A DNA stretch of 64,000 bases from Actinoplanes sp. L3-i22 (GTDB lineage Bacteria; Actinomycetota; Actinomycetes; Mycobacteriales; Micromonosporaceae), in the NCBI RefSeq assembly GCF_019704555.1, contig NZ_AP024745.1, positions 6,456,501 through 6,520,500 on the forward strand. The letters run 5' to 3'. Both the position numbers and the translations under genes were made by a program. Within the stretch, counting starts at the first letter, position 1. Every line of letters starts with the position of its first letter. The notes beneath the pieces are model-generated. The model was not told the origin of the DNA. It saw only the letters and a list, made by a program, of their open reading frames with translations, and ran no database searches. Shown one piece after another: positions 17,464 through 26,115 of the stretch.

Positions 17464-18671
17464 GCGGACTCCTCGGGGATCGGCAGGAACGCGTCGACGG
17501 TGAAGGTGCCGCCGGGGTCCGGGCCGGCCCGGACCGTGCCACCGACCGAGCTGACCCGCTCGCGCAGGCCGATCAGGCCGTGGCCGGTCCCGGTCGCGGC
17601 CCCGCGTCCCGGCCCGGCCGGGTTCCGGACTTCCAGACCGAGACCCTTGCCGCCGTACGCGATCAGCAGCCCCGCCGTCGCCGAACTCCCGTGCTTGTGG
17701 GCGTTGGTCAGCGCCTCCTGCACGATCCGGTACGCCGCCAGGTCCACCGCCGACGGCAGCGGACGGGCCGCCCCGTCCTGTCGTTGCTCGACCCGCAGAC
17801 CGGCCGCGGCGAACGACTCCAGCAGCTGCGGCAGCCGGCTCAGCCCGGGCGGCGGCGCGGTCTGCTCCCCACCTGGGCCAGCCTCCCCGCCCTCCCCACC
17901 CTCGCCGGAGCGCAGCACGTCGAGCACGGTGCCCAGCTCGGACAGCACCTCCCGGGCCGCGCCCCGCACGTGGGTGAGCGCCTCCTCGGCCCGGTCCGGC
18001 TGGTCCCGCAGCAGGTGCACGGCGACGCCGACCTGCACGTTGATCACCGCGATGTGGTGCGCCACCACGTCGTGCAGGTCCCGGGCGATCCGCAGCCGCT
18101 CCTCGACGACCCGGCGGCGGGCCTCCTCGTCCCGGCCGTGCTCGGCCTGCCGGGCCCGGTCCTCGACGGCGCGCAGCTGCGAGCGGCGGCTGCGGACCGC
18201 GTCCCCGACGGCGACGGCGACCGCGCCCCAGGCGACGATCGTGGCGTTGAGCGGGTTCGTCCAGGTCCGGCCGGCGCCGATCACCACCGCCACGTAGACG
18301 GTGACGATCGTGACCGCGCCGGCCAGCACGGCGACCCGGCGGCTGGTCCGGGACGCCACCGTGTACGTCCCGATCACGCTCGCCGCGAGCAGCGGCCCGG
18401 CCAGCGCGGCGTGCAGGTTGAACGCCGCCGTCGCGACCGTGATCGTGGCGAAGACCGGCAGCGTCCACCGGCGGCGGGCGGCGATCAGCAGCACCGCCAG
18501 CGCACCTTCCACGAGGTCCTCCACACCGAGCGTATGGGCGTACATGTCGGCGGGACCGAACCGGCGGGCCAGCAGCACGACGCCGACGACGAGCACGCCC
18601 AGCGCCGCGTCGCCGAGCCGCGGATGCGCCCGGAGCTGACGGCGGAGACGGGCGAACCCGCGGTCTTCCAT
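17460..18671 (-). CDS. Membrane sensor histidine kinase, DesK/NarX type (HisKA_3)
   Basis: A 403-residue kinase. The N-terminal half has four to five hydrophobic segments (DAALGVLVVGVVLLARRF, LVEGALAVLLI, LAGPLLAASVIGTYTVA, VAVLAGAVTIVTVYVAVVIG, ATIVAWGAVAVAVG), with no large extracellular domain. The dimerisation/phosphoacceptor helix is RLRIARDLHDVVAHHIAVI (His near residue 204). The ATPase domain shows AYRIVQEALTNAHKHG (N box) and GHGLIGLRERV (G box). A Gly/Glu-rich linker (GEGGEGGEAGPGG) interrupts the region between them. The ATG at 18671 faces the multicopper oxidase gene, with 112 bp between. Stimulus unknown; likely cell-envelope. Confidence 0.92.
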   Translation of the reverse strand: MEDRGFARLRRQLRAHPRLGDAALGVLVVGVVLLARRFGPADMYAHTLGVEDLVEGALAVLLIAARRRWTLPVFATITVATAAFNLHAALAGPLLAASVIGTYTVASRTSRRVAVLAGAVTIVTVYVAVVIGAGRTWTNPLNATIVAWGAVAVAVGDAVRSRRSQLRAVEDRARQAEHGRDEEARRRVVEERLRIARDLHDVVAHHIAVINVQVGVAVHLLRDQPDRAEEALTHVRGAAREVLSELGTVLDVLRSGEGGEGGEAGPGGEQTAPPPGLSRLPQLLESFAAAGLRVEQRQDGAARPLPSAVDLAAYRIVQEALTNAHKHGSSATAGLLIAYGGKGLGLEVRNPAGPGRGAATGTGHGLIGLRERVSSVGGTVRAGPDPGGTFTVDAFLPIPEESA

Positions 18672-18783
18672 GGACGGCACGCTATCCGGTGCCCCGCGCC
18701 GGAACGTCGTCTCCCCGCAGTAGCCGCGATCTACTGCGCCGGGACGACGTGGACTACCGAGCCGGCCGGTGATCGTCATCGCC

Positions 18784-20343
18784 ATGAATCAGCACAGTGG
18801 ACTCGGTCGCCGGCGCCTGCTCCAGGCGGCCGGGGTGATGGCGCTGGCCTCGGTGGCCGGTTGCGACAAGGCCGCGGGCGGCGCGACCGCGGCCGGCGAC
18901 GAGTACGGCGGCAAGCTGCTCACCTCGGACGCGAAGCTGCCCGAGCCGTTCACCACCCGCCTGCCGATCCCGCCGGTCAAACGCCCGTCCCGCAGCACCG
19001 GCGACACCGACCACTACGAGCTCACCGCGCGGGAGACCACCGCGGAGATCCTGCCCGGCCTGCGTACCCCGATCTTCGGCTACGACGGGATCTTCCCCGG
19101 CCCGACGATCGCCGCCCGGCGCGGGCGCAGGACCGTGGTGCACTACCGCAACCAGCTCGGCGTGCCGACCGTCGTGCACCTGCACGGCGGGCACACCCCG
19201 GCGGAGAGCGACGGCTTCCCGACCGACCTGGTCCTGCCGGCGGCCGGCGGCTCCGGCTACGCCGCGCAGGCGGTCGGCGGCACGGCCAGCACCGGCACCC
19301 GCGACTACACGTATCCGATGGACCAGCGCGCGGCCACGCTCTGGTACCACGACCACCGGATGGGGTTCACCGGCCCGCAGGTCTGGCGCGGCCTCGCCGG
19401 GTTCTTCCTGATCACCGACGACGAGGAGCAGGCGCTGCCGCTGCCGCGCGGCGCCCGGGACATCCCGCTGATGATCACCGACCGGGCGTTCGCGGCGGAC
19501 GGCGCGCTCAAGTACCCGGCGATGGACCCGCACCTGCTCGCCATGCCGGGCATCGACGCGGCGCACATGCAGGGCGCGGCCGGCGACGTGATCCTGGTCA
19601 ACGGCGCGCCCTGGCCGGAGCTCGAGGTCGACGCGGCCCGCTACCGGTTCCGGATCCTGAACGCGTCCAACGCCCGCCGCTACGAGCTGACCCTCGACCC
19701 GCCGGCGCCGATCACCCAGATCGGCTCGGATCAGGGCCTGCTCGAGGCGCCGGTCGAGCACACCACGATCGCGGTCGCCCCGGCCGAACGCTACGACGTG
19801 GTCGTCGACTTCACGTCGTACGCAAAAGGCTCGAAATTGATCTTGAAAAATGGCGATGGGCAGGTGATGCGCTTCGTGGTGACCGGGAAGGGCGCCGCCG
19901 ACGAGAGCCGGATCCCGGCGCGGCTCGCGGCGATCGAGGCCCTGCCGCGGAGCGCCGCGCAGACCCGGGACTGGATGTTCCGCAAGGGCCGGGTGACGAG
20001 CATGGGCGCGGAGGCCGACGGCTGGATCATCAACGGCCGCGAGTTCGACCCGCAGCGCGTCGACGCCACCCCGCGCCTGGGCGAGGTGGAGATCTGGCGG
20101 CTGGCTTCGGACGCCCACCACCCGGTGCACATCCACCTGTCGCCGTTCCAGGTGATCTCCCGGGACGGCGGCGCGCCCGGCCCCGGCGACCACGGTTGGA
20201 AGGACACCGTCGACCTGCGCCCGCACGAGCTGGTCGAGGTCGCGATCCGGTTCGACGACCACGCCGGGCGCTACCTGCTGCACTGCCACAACCTGGAGCA
20301 CGAGGACATGGCGATGATGGCCACCTTCCGGGTGAGTCGCTGA
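18784..20343 (+). CDS. Secreted multicopper oxidase (CotA/bilirubin-oxidase-like)
   Basis: A 519-residue exported copper oxidase. The N-terminus RRRLLQAAGVMALASVAGC combines a twin-arginine motif with a lipobox Cys, so it is probably a Tat-exported lipoprotein. Copper ligands appear in four motifs: VVHLHGGHTP, LWYHDHRMG, HHPVHIHLSPF and LLHCHNLEHEDMAMM. The last gives the type-1 site with Met as axial ligand. The Met-rich stretch ends the protein. Such enzymes couple oxidation of phenols, bilirubin-like substrates or Cu(I)/Mn(II) to reduction of oxygen to water. ATG 18784 starts MNQHSGLGRRR; an in-frame ATG 15 bp upstream is possible. Divergent from the histidine kinase. Confidence 0.93.
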   Translation: MNQHSGLGRRRLLQAAGVMALASVAGCDKAAGGATAAGDEYGGKLLTSDAKLPEPFTTRLPIPPVKRPSRSTGDTDHYELTARETTAEILPGLRTPIFGYDGIFPGPTIAARRGRRTVVHYRNQLGVPTVVHLHGGHTPAESDGFPTDLVLPAAGGSGYAAQAVGGTASTGTRDYTYPMDQRAATLWYHDHRMGFTGPQVWRGLAGFFLITDDEEQALPLPRGARDIPLMITDRAFAADGALKYPAMDPHLLAMPGIDAAHMQGAAGDVILVNGAPWPELEVDAARYRFRILNASNARRYELTLDPPAPITQIGSDQGLLEAPVEHTTIAVAPAERYDVVVDFTSYAKGSKLILKNGDGQVMRFVVTGKGAADESRIPARLAAIEALPRSAAQTRDWMFRKGRVTSMGAEADGWIINGREFDPQRVDATPRLGEVEIWRLASDAHHPVHIHLSPFQVISRDGGAPGPGDHGWKDTVDLRPHELVEVAIRFDDHAGRYLLHCHNLEHEDMAMMATFRVSR

Positions 20344-20431
20344 TCCGACCCGGCCCGGCGTGACCACGAGCGCGATGGATGCGTACTGTATTGCCGGTCT
20401 TGTCTTTCCATGATCGTGAATGGGTTGGCCG

Positions 20432-22540
20432 ATGAAGAGCCCGTTGCGTCCCGGCGACCCGCGCTCGCTGGGTGGCTACGAGCTGGTCGCCCGGCTCGGC
20501 GAGGGCGGCATGGGCGCGGTCTTCCTCGGCCGGCGCGCCGACGGACTGCAGGTCGCGGTCAAGGTGATCAAGTCGGAGTACGCGCACGAGGAGGAGTTCC
20601 GCGGGCGGTTCCGCAGCGAGGTCAAGCGCGCGAGCCAGGTGCCGCCGTTCTGCACGGCCGCGGTGCTCGACGCCGACCCGGAACACCGCACGCCGTACCT
20701 GGTGGTCGAGTACGTCGACGGCCCCAGCCTGGACGAGGTGATCCAGCGCCACGGCCCGATGTCCGACGGCCAGCTGCACAGCGTCGCGGTCGGGGTGGCG
20801 ACCGCGCTGACCGCGATCCACGGCGCCGGCGTCATCCACCGCGACCTCAAGCCCCGCAACGTGCTGCTGGCGATGGGCGCGCCCAAGGTGATCGACTTCG
20901 GCATCGCCCGCGCGCTCGAGGTGACCAGCCAGCACACCCATCCGGACCAGATGGTCGGCACGGTCGCGTACATGGCGCCGGAGCGCTTCGACGGCATCCA
21001 CCGCGAGATCACCCCGGCCGCCGACGTGTTCGCGTGGGGCGCGGTGATCGCCTACGCGGGCACCGGCCGCACCCCGTTCCGGGCCGACTCGCCGGTCGCC
21101 ACCGCGGCCCGGATCCTGACCCAGCCGCCGGACCTGACCGGCCTGTCCGGACCCCTCGCCGACCTGGTCGCATTGTCGCTGGCCAAGGACCCGCAGGACC
21201 GGCCGACCGCGCACGAGCTGCTCAACCTGCTGCTCGCCCAGCACACCGGCGGCCAGGTGATGAGCCCGAACACGCTGGATCCGCGGTTGCGCCGGGCCGC
21301 CGAGGCCGCCCAGCTGTCCGGCCGCCACGTCTCCGGCGGCCACCAGGGCCTGGGCACCCCGATTCCACCCCCGAAACCTAAAAACCGCCGCTTGCGTACG
21401 GCGACAGCCGTCACCGCCGCGGCCGCCGTCCTGATGGCCGGCGCCGGCCTGTACTCCCGCAAGTTCGGCGGCACCGAGCCGGCCGCGGCGCCCCAGCCGA
21501 CCGCGTCCGCCGCGGCCCCGCTGCCCGCGATGCCGACCCCCGGCGCGGTCCTCGGCCCCTGGGTGGTCGACGCGCTGGACCGGCCCGGCCAGTGGAAGAA
21601 CTCGACCGACAACTACGGCGGCCGCTGCGCGTTCACCGGCGGCGCCCTGAAGATGACCACCCCGGACATCGGGATCGAGTGCCCGGGCACCACCCAGACG
21701 TTCGCCGGCGACCAGGCGATCAGCGCCACGGTCACGGTGGCGACCCCGACGTCCTGCGCGACCGTCTCGTTCCGGGCGGCCGGCGACGGCGCCTACTGGC
21801 TCGACCTGTGCCCGGCGACCGTGCGGATCCGGCACCAGGGCGCCGTCCAGACCACCACGCTGGGTGAAACGGCCACCGACCTGTTCGCCCCGGGCCAGGC
21901 CCGGTCGGTCGTGCTGACCCTGCGCGGCGATCGGGCGAGCCTGGCCGTCGACGGAGCCGCCGTGCTGACGGCCGGGCTGACCGATCCGAGCCTGCTGGCC
22001 GGCAAGGTCGCGTTCGGCGTCGCCCCGGTCCAGCTGGACAGCGAACCGGACCCGTCCGCCACCGCGGTCGTCGCCCACGCCGAGATCCGGCCGATCCCGG
22101 CCGCCGCGCCGGCGCCTTCGGCGTCCGCGCCGACCACGATCAAACCCTTCACCGACGTACGGCGGGAGAACGCCGAGTCGATCGTCATCGTGCACGCCTA
22201 CACCCCGAAGTCCCACTCGATGGTGGTGGAGCCGGTGCTGTTCATGTCCGGTGACGAGTACTGCAAGACGTTCGCCCTGAAGCCCTCGGCCGACGCCCCC
22301 TGCGAGCGGGAGTGGGTGACCGAGGACAGCCGGATGACGGTGACGTTGCCGACCTCGGCCACCCCGAAACTGACCAGCTGGCTGGACGACACCGAGCGCT
22401 GCGCCGGCGATCCGGTCACCGTCGGGACCTGCAAAATCAGCGCTGAGCAGCTCGCCGAACGGCTCACCGACGGTGCGCTGGCCCAGGTCACGACGAAGAA
22501 CGGCGTGATCGTGGCGGTGGCGGAGGTCTTCACGCCCTGA
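20432..22540 (+). CDS. PknB-like Ser/Thr protein kinase with extracellular domain
   Basis: A 702-residue transmembrane eukaryotic-type kinase. Kinase domain: GEGGMGAVFLGRR (glycine loop), VAVKVIK (lysine), VIHRDLKPRNVLL (catalytic loop), KVIDFGIAR, and TVAYMAPERF (activation segment with Thr before YMAPE). A proline-rich linker (PIPPPKPKNRRL) precedes one membrane helix (TATAVTAAAAVLMAGAGLY near residue 325). The outer part contains an Ala/Pro linker and a beta-rich region (residues about 365-550) resembling a jelly-roll or LamG-like fold. A distinct C-terminal domain has cysteines. No PASTA repeats are present. ATG 20432 (MKSPLRPGDP) fits the usual N-terminus; ATG 20420 is in frame too. Ligand unknown. 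Confidence 0.92.
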   Translation: MKSPLRPGDPRSLGGYELVARLGEGGMGAVFLGRRADGLQVAVKVIKSEYAHEEEFRGRFRSEVKRASQVPPFCTAAVLDADPEHRTPYLVVEYVDGPSLDEVIQRHGPMSDGQLHSVAVGVATALTAIHGAGVIHRDLKPRNVLLAMGAPKVIDFGIARALEVTSQHTHPDQMVGTVAYMAPERFDGIHREITPAADVFAWGAVIAYAGTGRTPFRADSPVATAARILTQPPDLTGLSGPLADLVALSLAKDPQDRPTAHELLNLLLAQHTGGQVMSPNTLDPRLRRAAEAAQLSGRHVSGGHQGLGTPIPPPKPKNRRLRTATAVTAAAAVLMAGAGLYSRKFGGTEPAAAPQPTASAAAPLPAMPTPGAVLGPWVVDALDRPGQWKNSTDNYGGRCAFTGGALKMTTPDIGIECPGTTQTFAGDQAISATVTVATPTSCATVSFRAAGDGAYWLDLCPATVRIRHQGAVQTTTLGETATDLFAPGQARSVVLTLRGDRASLAVDGAAVLTAGLTDPSLLAGKVAFGVAPVQLDSEPDPSATAVVAHAEIRPIPAAAPAPSASAPTTIKPFTDVRRENAESIVIVHAYTPKSHSMVVEPVLFMSGDEYCKTFALKPSADAPCEREWVTEDSRMTVTLPTSATPKLTSWLDDTERCAGDPVTVGTCKISAEQLAERLTDGALAQVTTKNGVIVAVAEVFTP

Positions 22541-22559
22541 CCGCCGTACCGGAGCGGGC

Positions 22560-22588
22560 TTGACAACGATCTTGAATTTCGCAAAATT
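22560..22588 (+). promoter_or_regulatory. Possible sigma-70-type promoter before the L,D-transpeptidase gene
   Basis: TTGACA at 22560-22565 is followed after 17 bp by AAAATT (22583-22588) in an unusually A/T-rich stretch of this window, about 87 bp upstream of the transpeptidase start. The -35 is perfect; the -10 is weak. Confidence 0.35.
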
Positions 22589-22674
22589 CATCACCCTGGT
22601 GGTCAACTTTTTCGGCCCCGGGCACGTCTTCTATGTATGCAGGAACCAGCGGCACCCCCTCGAATGCGAGAGCC

Positions 22675-23916
22675 ATGATTCAGCGACGTAAGGTAATCAT
22701 CGGCACACTGGGTGTGGCCGCGGCGGCCACGACCGCCGGCTGTTCCGCGCACGCCTCGGCGAGTTCCGGCAACACCGTCTGGACCGACCCGGTGGCGGAC
22801 ACCGAGGCCGCGTCCGCGGCGCCCACCGCCGCCGCGGTCCAGCTGACCGTGACGCCGGCCGACAAGGCCTCCGGGGTCGCCCTGACCAAGCCGATCACCG
22901 TCGCCGCGCAGTCCGGCACGCTGCAGTCGGTCACCGTCACGGCCGGCAAGACGAAGATCGACGGCTCGATCCAGTCCGACGGCACCTGGCAGTCGACCGA
23001 CGACCTGGCCTACGACAAGTCGTACAAGGTGGTCGTCAAGGCCGCCGACGGCTCGGGCGTCGCGACCGAGCAGACCTCCACGTTCAGCACGGTGAAGCCG
23101 AAGGGCATCGCCCGGATCACCTTCCAGGCCAACGCGATGAACGCGCTGCACAACGGCGGGACCTATGGCGCCGGCCAGCCGGTGATCATCGCGTTCAGCA
23201 AGGCCGTCGACAAGGAGGTGGCGGAGAAGGCGATCGACATCACCACCTCCCCGTCCGTCGAGGGCAAGTTCTACTGGGTGAACAACAGCACCGTGCACTG
23301 GCGCCCGGCGAAATACTGGACCGGCGGCACCACCGTCAAGGTCAGCGTCAAGGTGCTCGGCGCGAACCTGGGCAAGGGCATCTACGGCGAGAAGAACGCC
23401 TCGGCGAACTTCAAGATCGGCCGCCAGCTGGTCGCGCTCGCCGACACCCGGACGCACCAGACGAAGGTCTACATCGACGGCAAGCTGGTCCGCACCATGA
23501 AGAGCAGCATGGGCATGGGCGGCACCACCAAGGGCGCCAACGGTCAGGAGATCAACTTCTGGACGGCGGGCGGACCGCACGTGGTGCTCTCCAAGGAGCG
23601 CACGCACAGCATGAGCTCGTCGAGCTACGGCGTCACCGACCCGAACAACCCGTATTACTACGGCGCCGAGACCATCGAATACTGCACCCGCATCTCCTAC
23701 TCCGGCGAGTTCCTGCACGCCGCGCCGTGGAACCACGCGCTCGGCATGGCGAACAAGTCGCACGGCTGCGTCAACCTGAGCGTCGCGGACGCCAAGTGGG
23801 TCTACGAGAACTTCATGGTCGGCGACGTCGTGGACGTGAAGAACAGCCCGCGCACCCTGCAGATCTGGAACGGCCTCGGCGACTGGACCGTCTCCTACGA
23901 CAAGTACGGTCGCTGA
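22675..23916 (+). CDS. L,D-transpeptidase lipoprotein
   Basis: A 413-residue peptidoglycan cross-linking enzyme that forms 3-3 meso-diaminopimelate bridges outside the membrane. N-terminus MIQRRKVIIGTLGVAAAATTAGC is a lipoprotein signal with Cys near residue 23. Two Ig-like domains follow (TVTPADKASGVALTKPI; ARITFQANAMNALHNGG). The YkuD catalytic domain ends with FLHAAPWNHALGMANKSHGC, which includes the SHGCVNLS Cys motif near residue 361. The layout is that of mycobacterial LdtMt2-like enzymes. ATG 22675 is preferred over an in-frame ATG 42 bp upstream because it directly starts the signal. A strong hairpin follows the stop. Confidence 0.95.
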   Translation: MIQRRKVIIGTLGVAAAATTAGCSAHASASSGNTVWTDPVADTEAASAAPTAAAVQLTVTPADKASGVALTKPITVAAQSGTLQSVTVTAGKTKIDGSIQSDGTWQSTDDLAYDKSYKVVVKAADGSGVATEQTSTFSTVKPKGIARITFQANAMNALHNGGTYGAGQPVIIAFSKAVDKEVAEKAIDITTSPSVEGKFYWVNNSTVHWRPAKYWTGGTTVKVSVKVLGANLGKGIYGEKNASANFKIGRQLVALADTRTHQTKVYIDGKLVRTMKSSMGMGGTTKGANGQEINFWTAGGPHVVLSKERTHSMSSSSYGVTDPNNPYYYGAETIEYCTRISYSGEFLHAAPWNHALGMANKSHGCVNLSVADAKWVYENFMVGDVVDVKNSPRTLQIWNGLGDWTVSYDKYGR

Positions 23917-23923
23917 CCCCGGC

Positions 23924-23961
23924 GGGCAGCGCGCCGGCCGGTCACCGGGCCCGCGCTGCCC
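23924..23961 (+). terminator. Hairpin after the L,D-transpeptidase gene
   Basis: A 10-bp perfect stem, GGGCAGCGCG with CGCGCTGCCC, and an 18-nt loop begin eight bases after the stop codon. There is no T-run, as is common for terminators in high-GC actinomycetes. Confidence 0.6.
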
Positions 23962-23989
23962 CAACGCCCGTCCCGCCGCGCCCGGCTCG

Positions 23990-24310
23990 CCGCGCCGGCC
24001 CTGGTGAGCTGACCCGCTGCCCGGCGACCGCCAGCCGATCCACCCCGCGCATCACCGCCTGCCCGCCGCCCAGCCACGCCGCGCTGCGCCACCCCGTCAC
24101 GCCGCCCTCCAGGCCGCGCCGTGCCACGCTCCCCCGCCACGCCGGTCCCTCTGGCCACGCCGCGCCGCCACGCCGCGCCGCCACGCCGCTCTCCCTGCCA
24201 GGCCGCTCCGCGCCGCCTTCCCAGCCACGTTGCCACCACACCGCCACGCCGGGCCACGCCACCCCGCCACGCCGCGTCGCCGGGGTGCGGGTATCGCAGC
24301 CAGGTGCGGG
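23990..24310. repeat. C-rich degenerate repeat region (CCACGCCGC-like units)
   Basis: About 320 bp without a credible gene. The plus strand is dominated by variants of GCCACGCCGC separated by short C-rich spacers (for example around 24160-24190 and 24240-24280), with extreme strand asymmetry (C far above G). Open frames in it encode only Pro/Arg/Ala-rich strings and are not supported. It lies between the hairpin and the YjbR-like gene. Confidence 0.65.
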
Positions 24311-24336
24311 CTGCGGCGGCGGTTAAGGTGGAGCGC

Positions 24337-24768
24337 GTGGTCGATGTCGCGGGCCGGCCCGCGCGGGTGGAAGACGTGCACGAGCTGGCGTCGGGGATGC
24401 CGCACGTCACCGTCGAGCACGGGACCGGCGACAATCCGGTCTATCAGGTCGGCCGCAAGTCGTTCGTCTTCTTCCGCAATCCCCGGCCGGACGCGGTCGA
24501 TCCGGTCACCGGCGAGCGCTACCCCGACGTGATCGTCTTCTGGGTGCCCTCCGAGGAGGACAAACAGGCCCTGGTCCAGGACGCGGCATCGCCGTTCTTC
24601 ACCACCAAGCACTTCAACGGTCACCCGTCGGTCCTGCTCCGGGCAAGCCGACTGGACGAGCTGAGCCGCGCCGAGCTGGCCGAGGTGATCCAGGACGCCT
24701 GGCTGTCCCGCGCCTCACCGACCCGGGCGGCAGCCTGGCTGGCCGCGCACCCACCCTCCGAGCGCTGA
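24337..24768 (+). CDS. YjbR/MmcQ-like small protein
   Basis: A 143-residue protein of the MmcQ/YjbR (CyaY-like fold) group, often called DNA-binding although the role is not settled. Visible are DVHELASGMPHVTVEHG at the N-terminus, VYQVGRKSFVFFRNP, a DVIVFWVPSEEDKQALV strand-helix, and the final helices LAEVIQDAWLSRASPTRAA. The GTG at 24337 follows AAGGTGGAG; a GTG 9 bp upstream is equally in frame. The end is 7 bp from the convergent metallopeptidase gene. Confidence 0.75.
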   Translation: MVDVAGRPARVEDVHELASGMPHVTVEHGTGDNPVYQVGRKSFVFFRNPRPDAVDPVTGERYPDVIVFWVPSEEDKQALVQDAASPFFTTKHFNGHPSVLLRASRLDELSRAELAEVIQDAWLSRASPTRAAAWLAAHPPSER

Positions 24769-24774
24769 ACGTCC

Positions 24775-26115
24775 TCAGGAGGTGCGGGGTAGGGCGGGCA
24801 ACTCCGGGCGGTCCAGCCAGGCGGCGAACAGGTCGTCCAAGGGGCGGGCCGCGAACCGTGCGGCGTGTTCGCGGAACTGCTCGGTGGTCACCGTCCCGTG
24901 CCGGTGCTCGGCGACCCAGGACCGGACCAGCGCGAAGAACGCCGCCTCCCCGACCCGAGCCCGCAGCGCGTGCAGGGTCAGCGCCCCCCGCTTGTAGACC
25001 AGCGGGTCGAACATCCGGTCCACGCCCGGGTCGGCGACCGTGATCGTGGCCGGCTGCGCCGCCGCCCAGGCGTGCCACTGCGCGGCGTGCGCGGCCGCCG
25101 ACGGCCCGCCCGAGGCGCCGGACCACAACCATTCCGCGTACGTCGCGAACCCCTCGTTCAGCCAGATGTGCCGCCAACTGGCCACGGTCAGGCTGTTGCC
25201 GAACCACTGGTGGGCCAGCTCGTGCACGACGAGCCGTTCATGGGTGCGCTTCCCGTCGACGTGGTTGCGCCCGAAGACGGCCATGCCCTGCGCCTCGATC
25301 GGGTCGTCCAGGTCGTCGTCCGCGACCACCACCACGTACTCCCGGAACGGGTACGGCCCGAACAGGTGCTCCAGCGCCGCCATGATCTCGCCGTGCCGGC
25401 CGAAGTCGTACCGGAAGTTCTGCTGCACGCGCGGCGGGATCGCGGCCCGCTGCACGATCCGCCCCGGGGCCAGTTCCACCAGGTCGTAGCGTCCGACCTG
25501 GATTCCCATCAGGTACGGCGCGGTCGGCTCGTTCCGTTCGTACACCCAGGTGGTGGTCGTCGTCGCGCGGCGCCGCGCGACGAGGTCGCCGGTCACCACC
25601 ACCGCGTACGCGGACGGCGCGGTCAGCGTCACCAGGAAGCTGGCCTTGTCGTCCGGCCGGTCGTTGCACGGGAACCACGACGGCGCCCCGTTCGGCTGGC
25701 TAGCGACCAGGGCGCCGTCGGTCAGCTCGTCCCAGCCGATGTCGCCCCACCGCCCGGAGATCGGGGCGGGCCGGCCGCCGTACCGAATCTCGATCTTGAA
25801 GGTGGCGCCGTAGGCGATGGGTTTTTCCGGGCGGATCCGGAGCTTGTCCGGCCGGTGGTCGAACTTCGCCGGCCGGCCGTCCACGTGCACGTCGCGGACC
25901 CGGAGCCGCCCGAGGTCGAGCGAGAACCGGGACAGCGACTGCGCGGCCCGCGCGGTGATCACCGCCTTGCCGGCGATCCGGTTCTGCGTGATCCGGTATT
26001 CCAGCTCCAGGTCGTAGTGCAGGACCCGGTAGCCGCCGTTGCCGTGCCGGGGCAGGTACGGATCGGTCGAATGCTCGGCACCCGGCGACGCGCCGACCGG
26101 CCCCGGTGGGGTCAC
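24775..26115 (-). CDS. M1-family zinc metallopeptidase
   Basis: A 446-residue gluzincin. The zinc site is VVHELAHQWFG followed exactly 18 residues later by the Glu of NEGFATYAEW. The exopeptidase GAMEN loop is replaced by DPIEAQGMAVFG, and a YKRGALTLHALR helix supplies the catalytic Tyr region. It lacks the long C-terminal helical domain of PepN-type aminopeptidases, and no signal peptide is seen. Its GTG start overlaps the stop of the upstream Pls-like synthetase gene (GTGA), so it is translationally coupled to it. Zinc aminopeptidases that degrade epsilon-poly-lysine are known from producer actinomycetes. This position suggests a polymer-trimming or self-protection hydrolase, but that is inference. 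Confidence 0.9.
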   Translation of the reverse strand: MTPPGPVGASPGAEHSTDPYLPRHGNGGYRVLHYDLELEYRITQNRIAGKAVITARAAQSLSRFSLDLGRLRVRDVHVDGRPAKFDHRPDKLRIRPEKPIAYGATFKIEIRYGGRPAPISGRWGDIGWDELTDGALVASQPNGAPSWFPCNDRPDDKASFLVTLTAPSAYAVVVTGDLVARRRATTTTTWVYERNEPTAPYLMGIQVGRYDLVELAPGRIVQRAAIPPRVQQNFRYDFGRHGEIMAALEHLFGPYPFREYVVVVADDDLDDPIEAQGMAVFGRNHVDGKRTHERLVVHELAHQWFGNSLTVASWRHIWLNEGFATYAEWLWSGASGGPSAAAHAAQWHAWAAAQPATITVADPGVDRMFDPLVYKRGALTLHALRARVGEAAFFALVRSWVAEHRHGTVTTEQFREHAARFAARPLDDLFAAWLDRPELPALPRTS

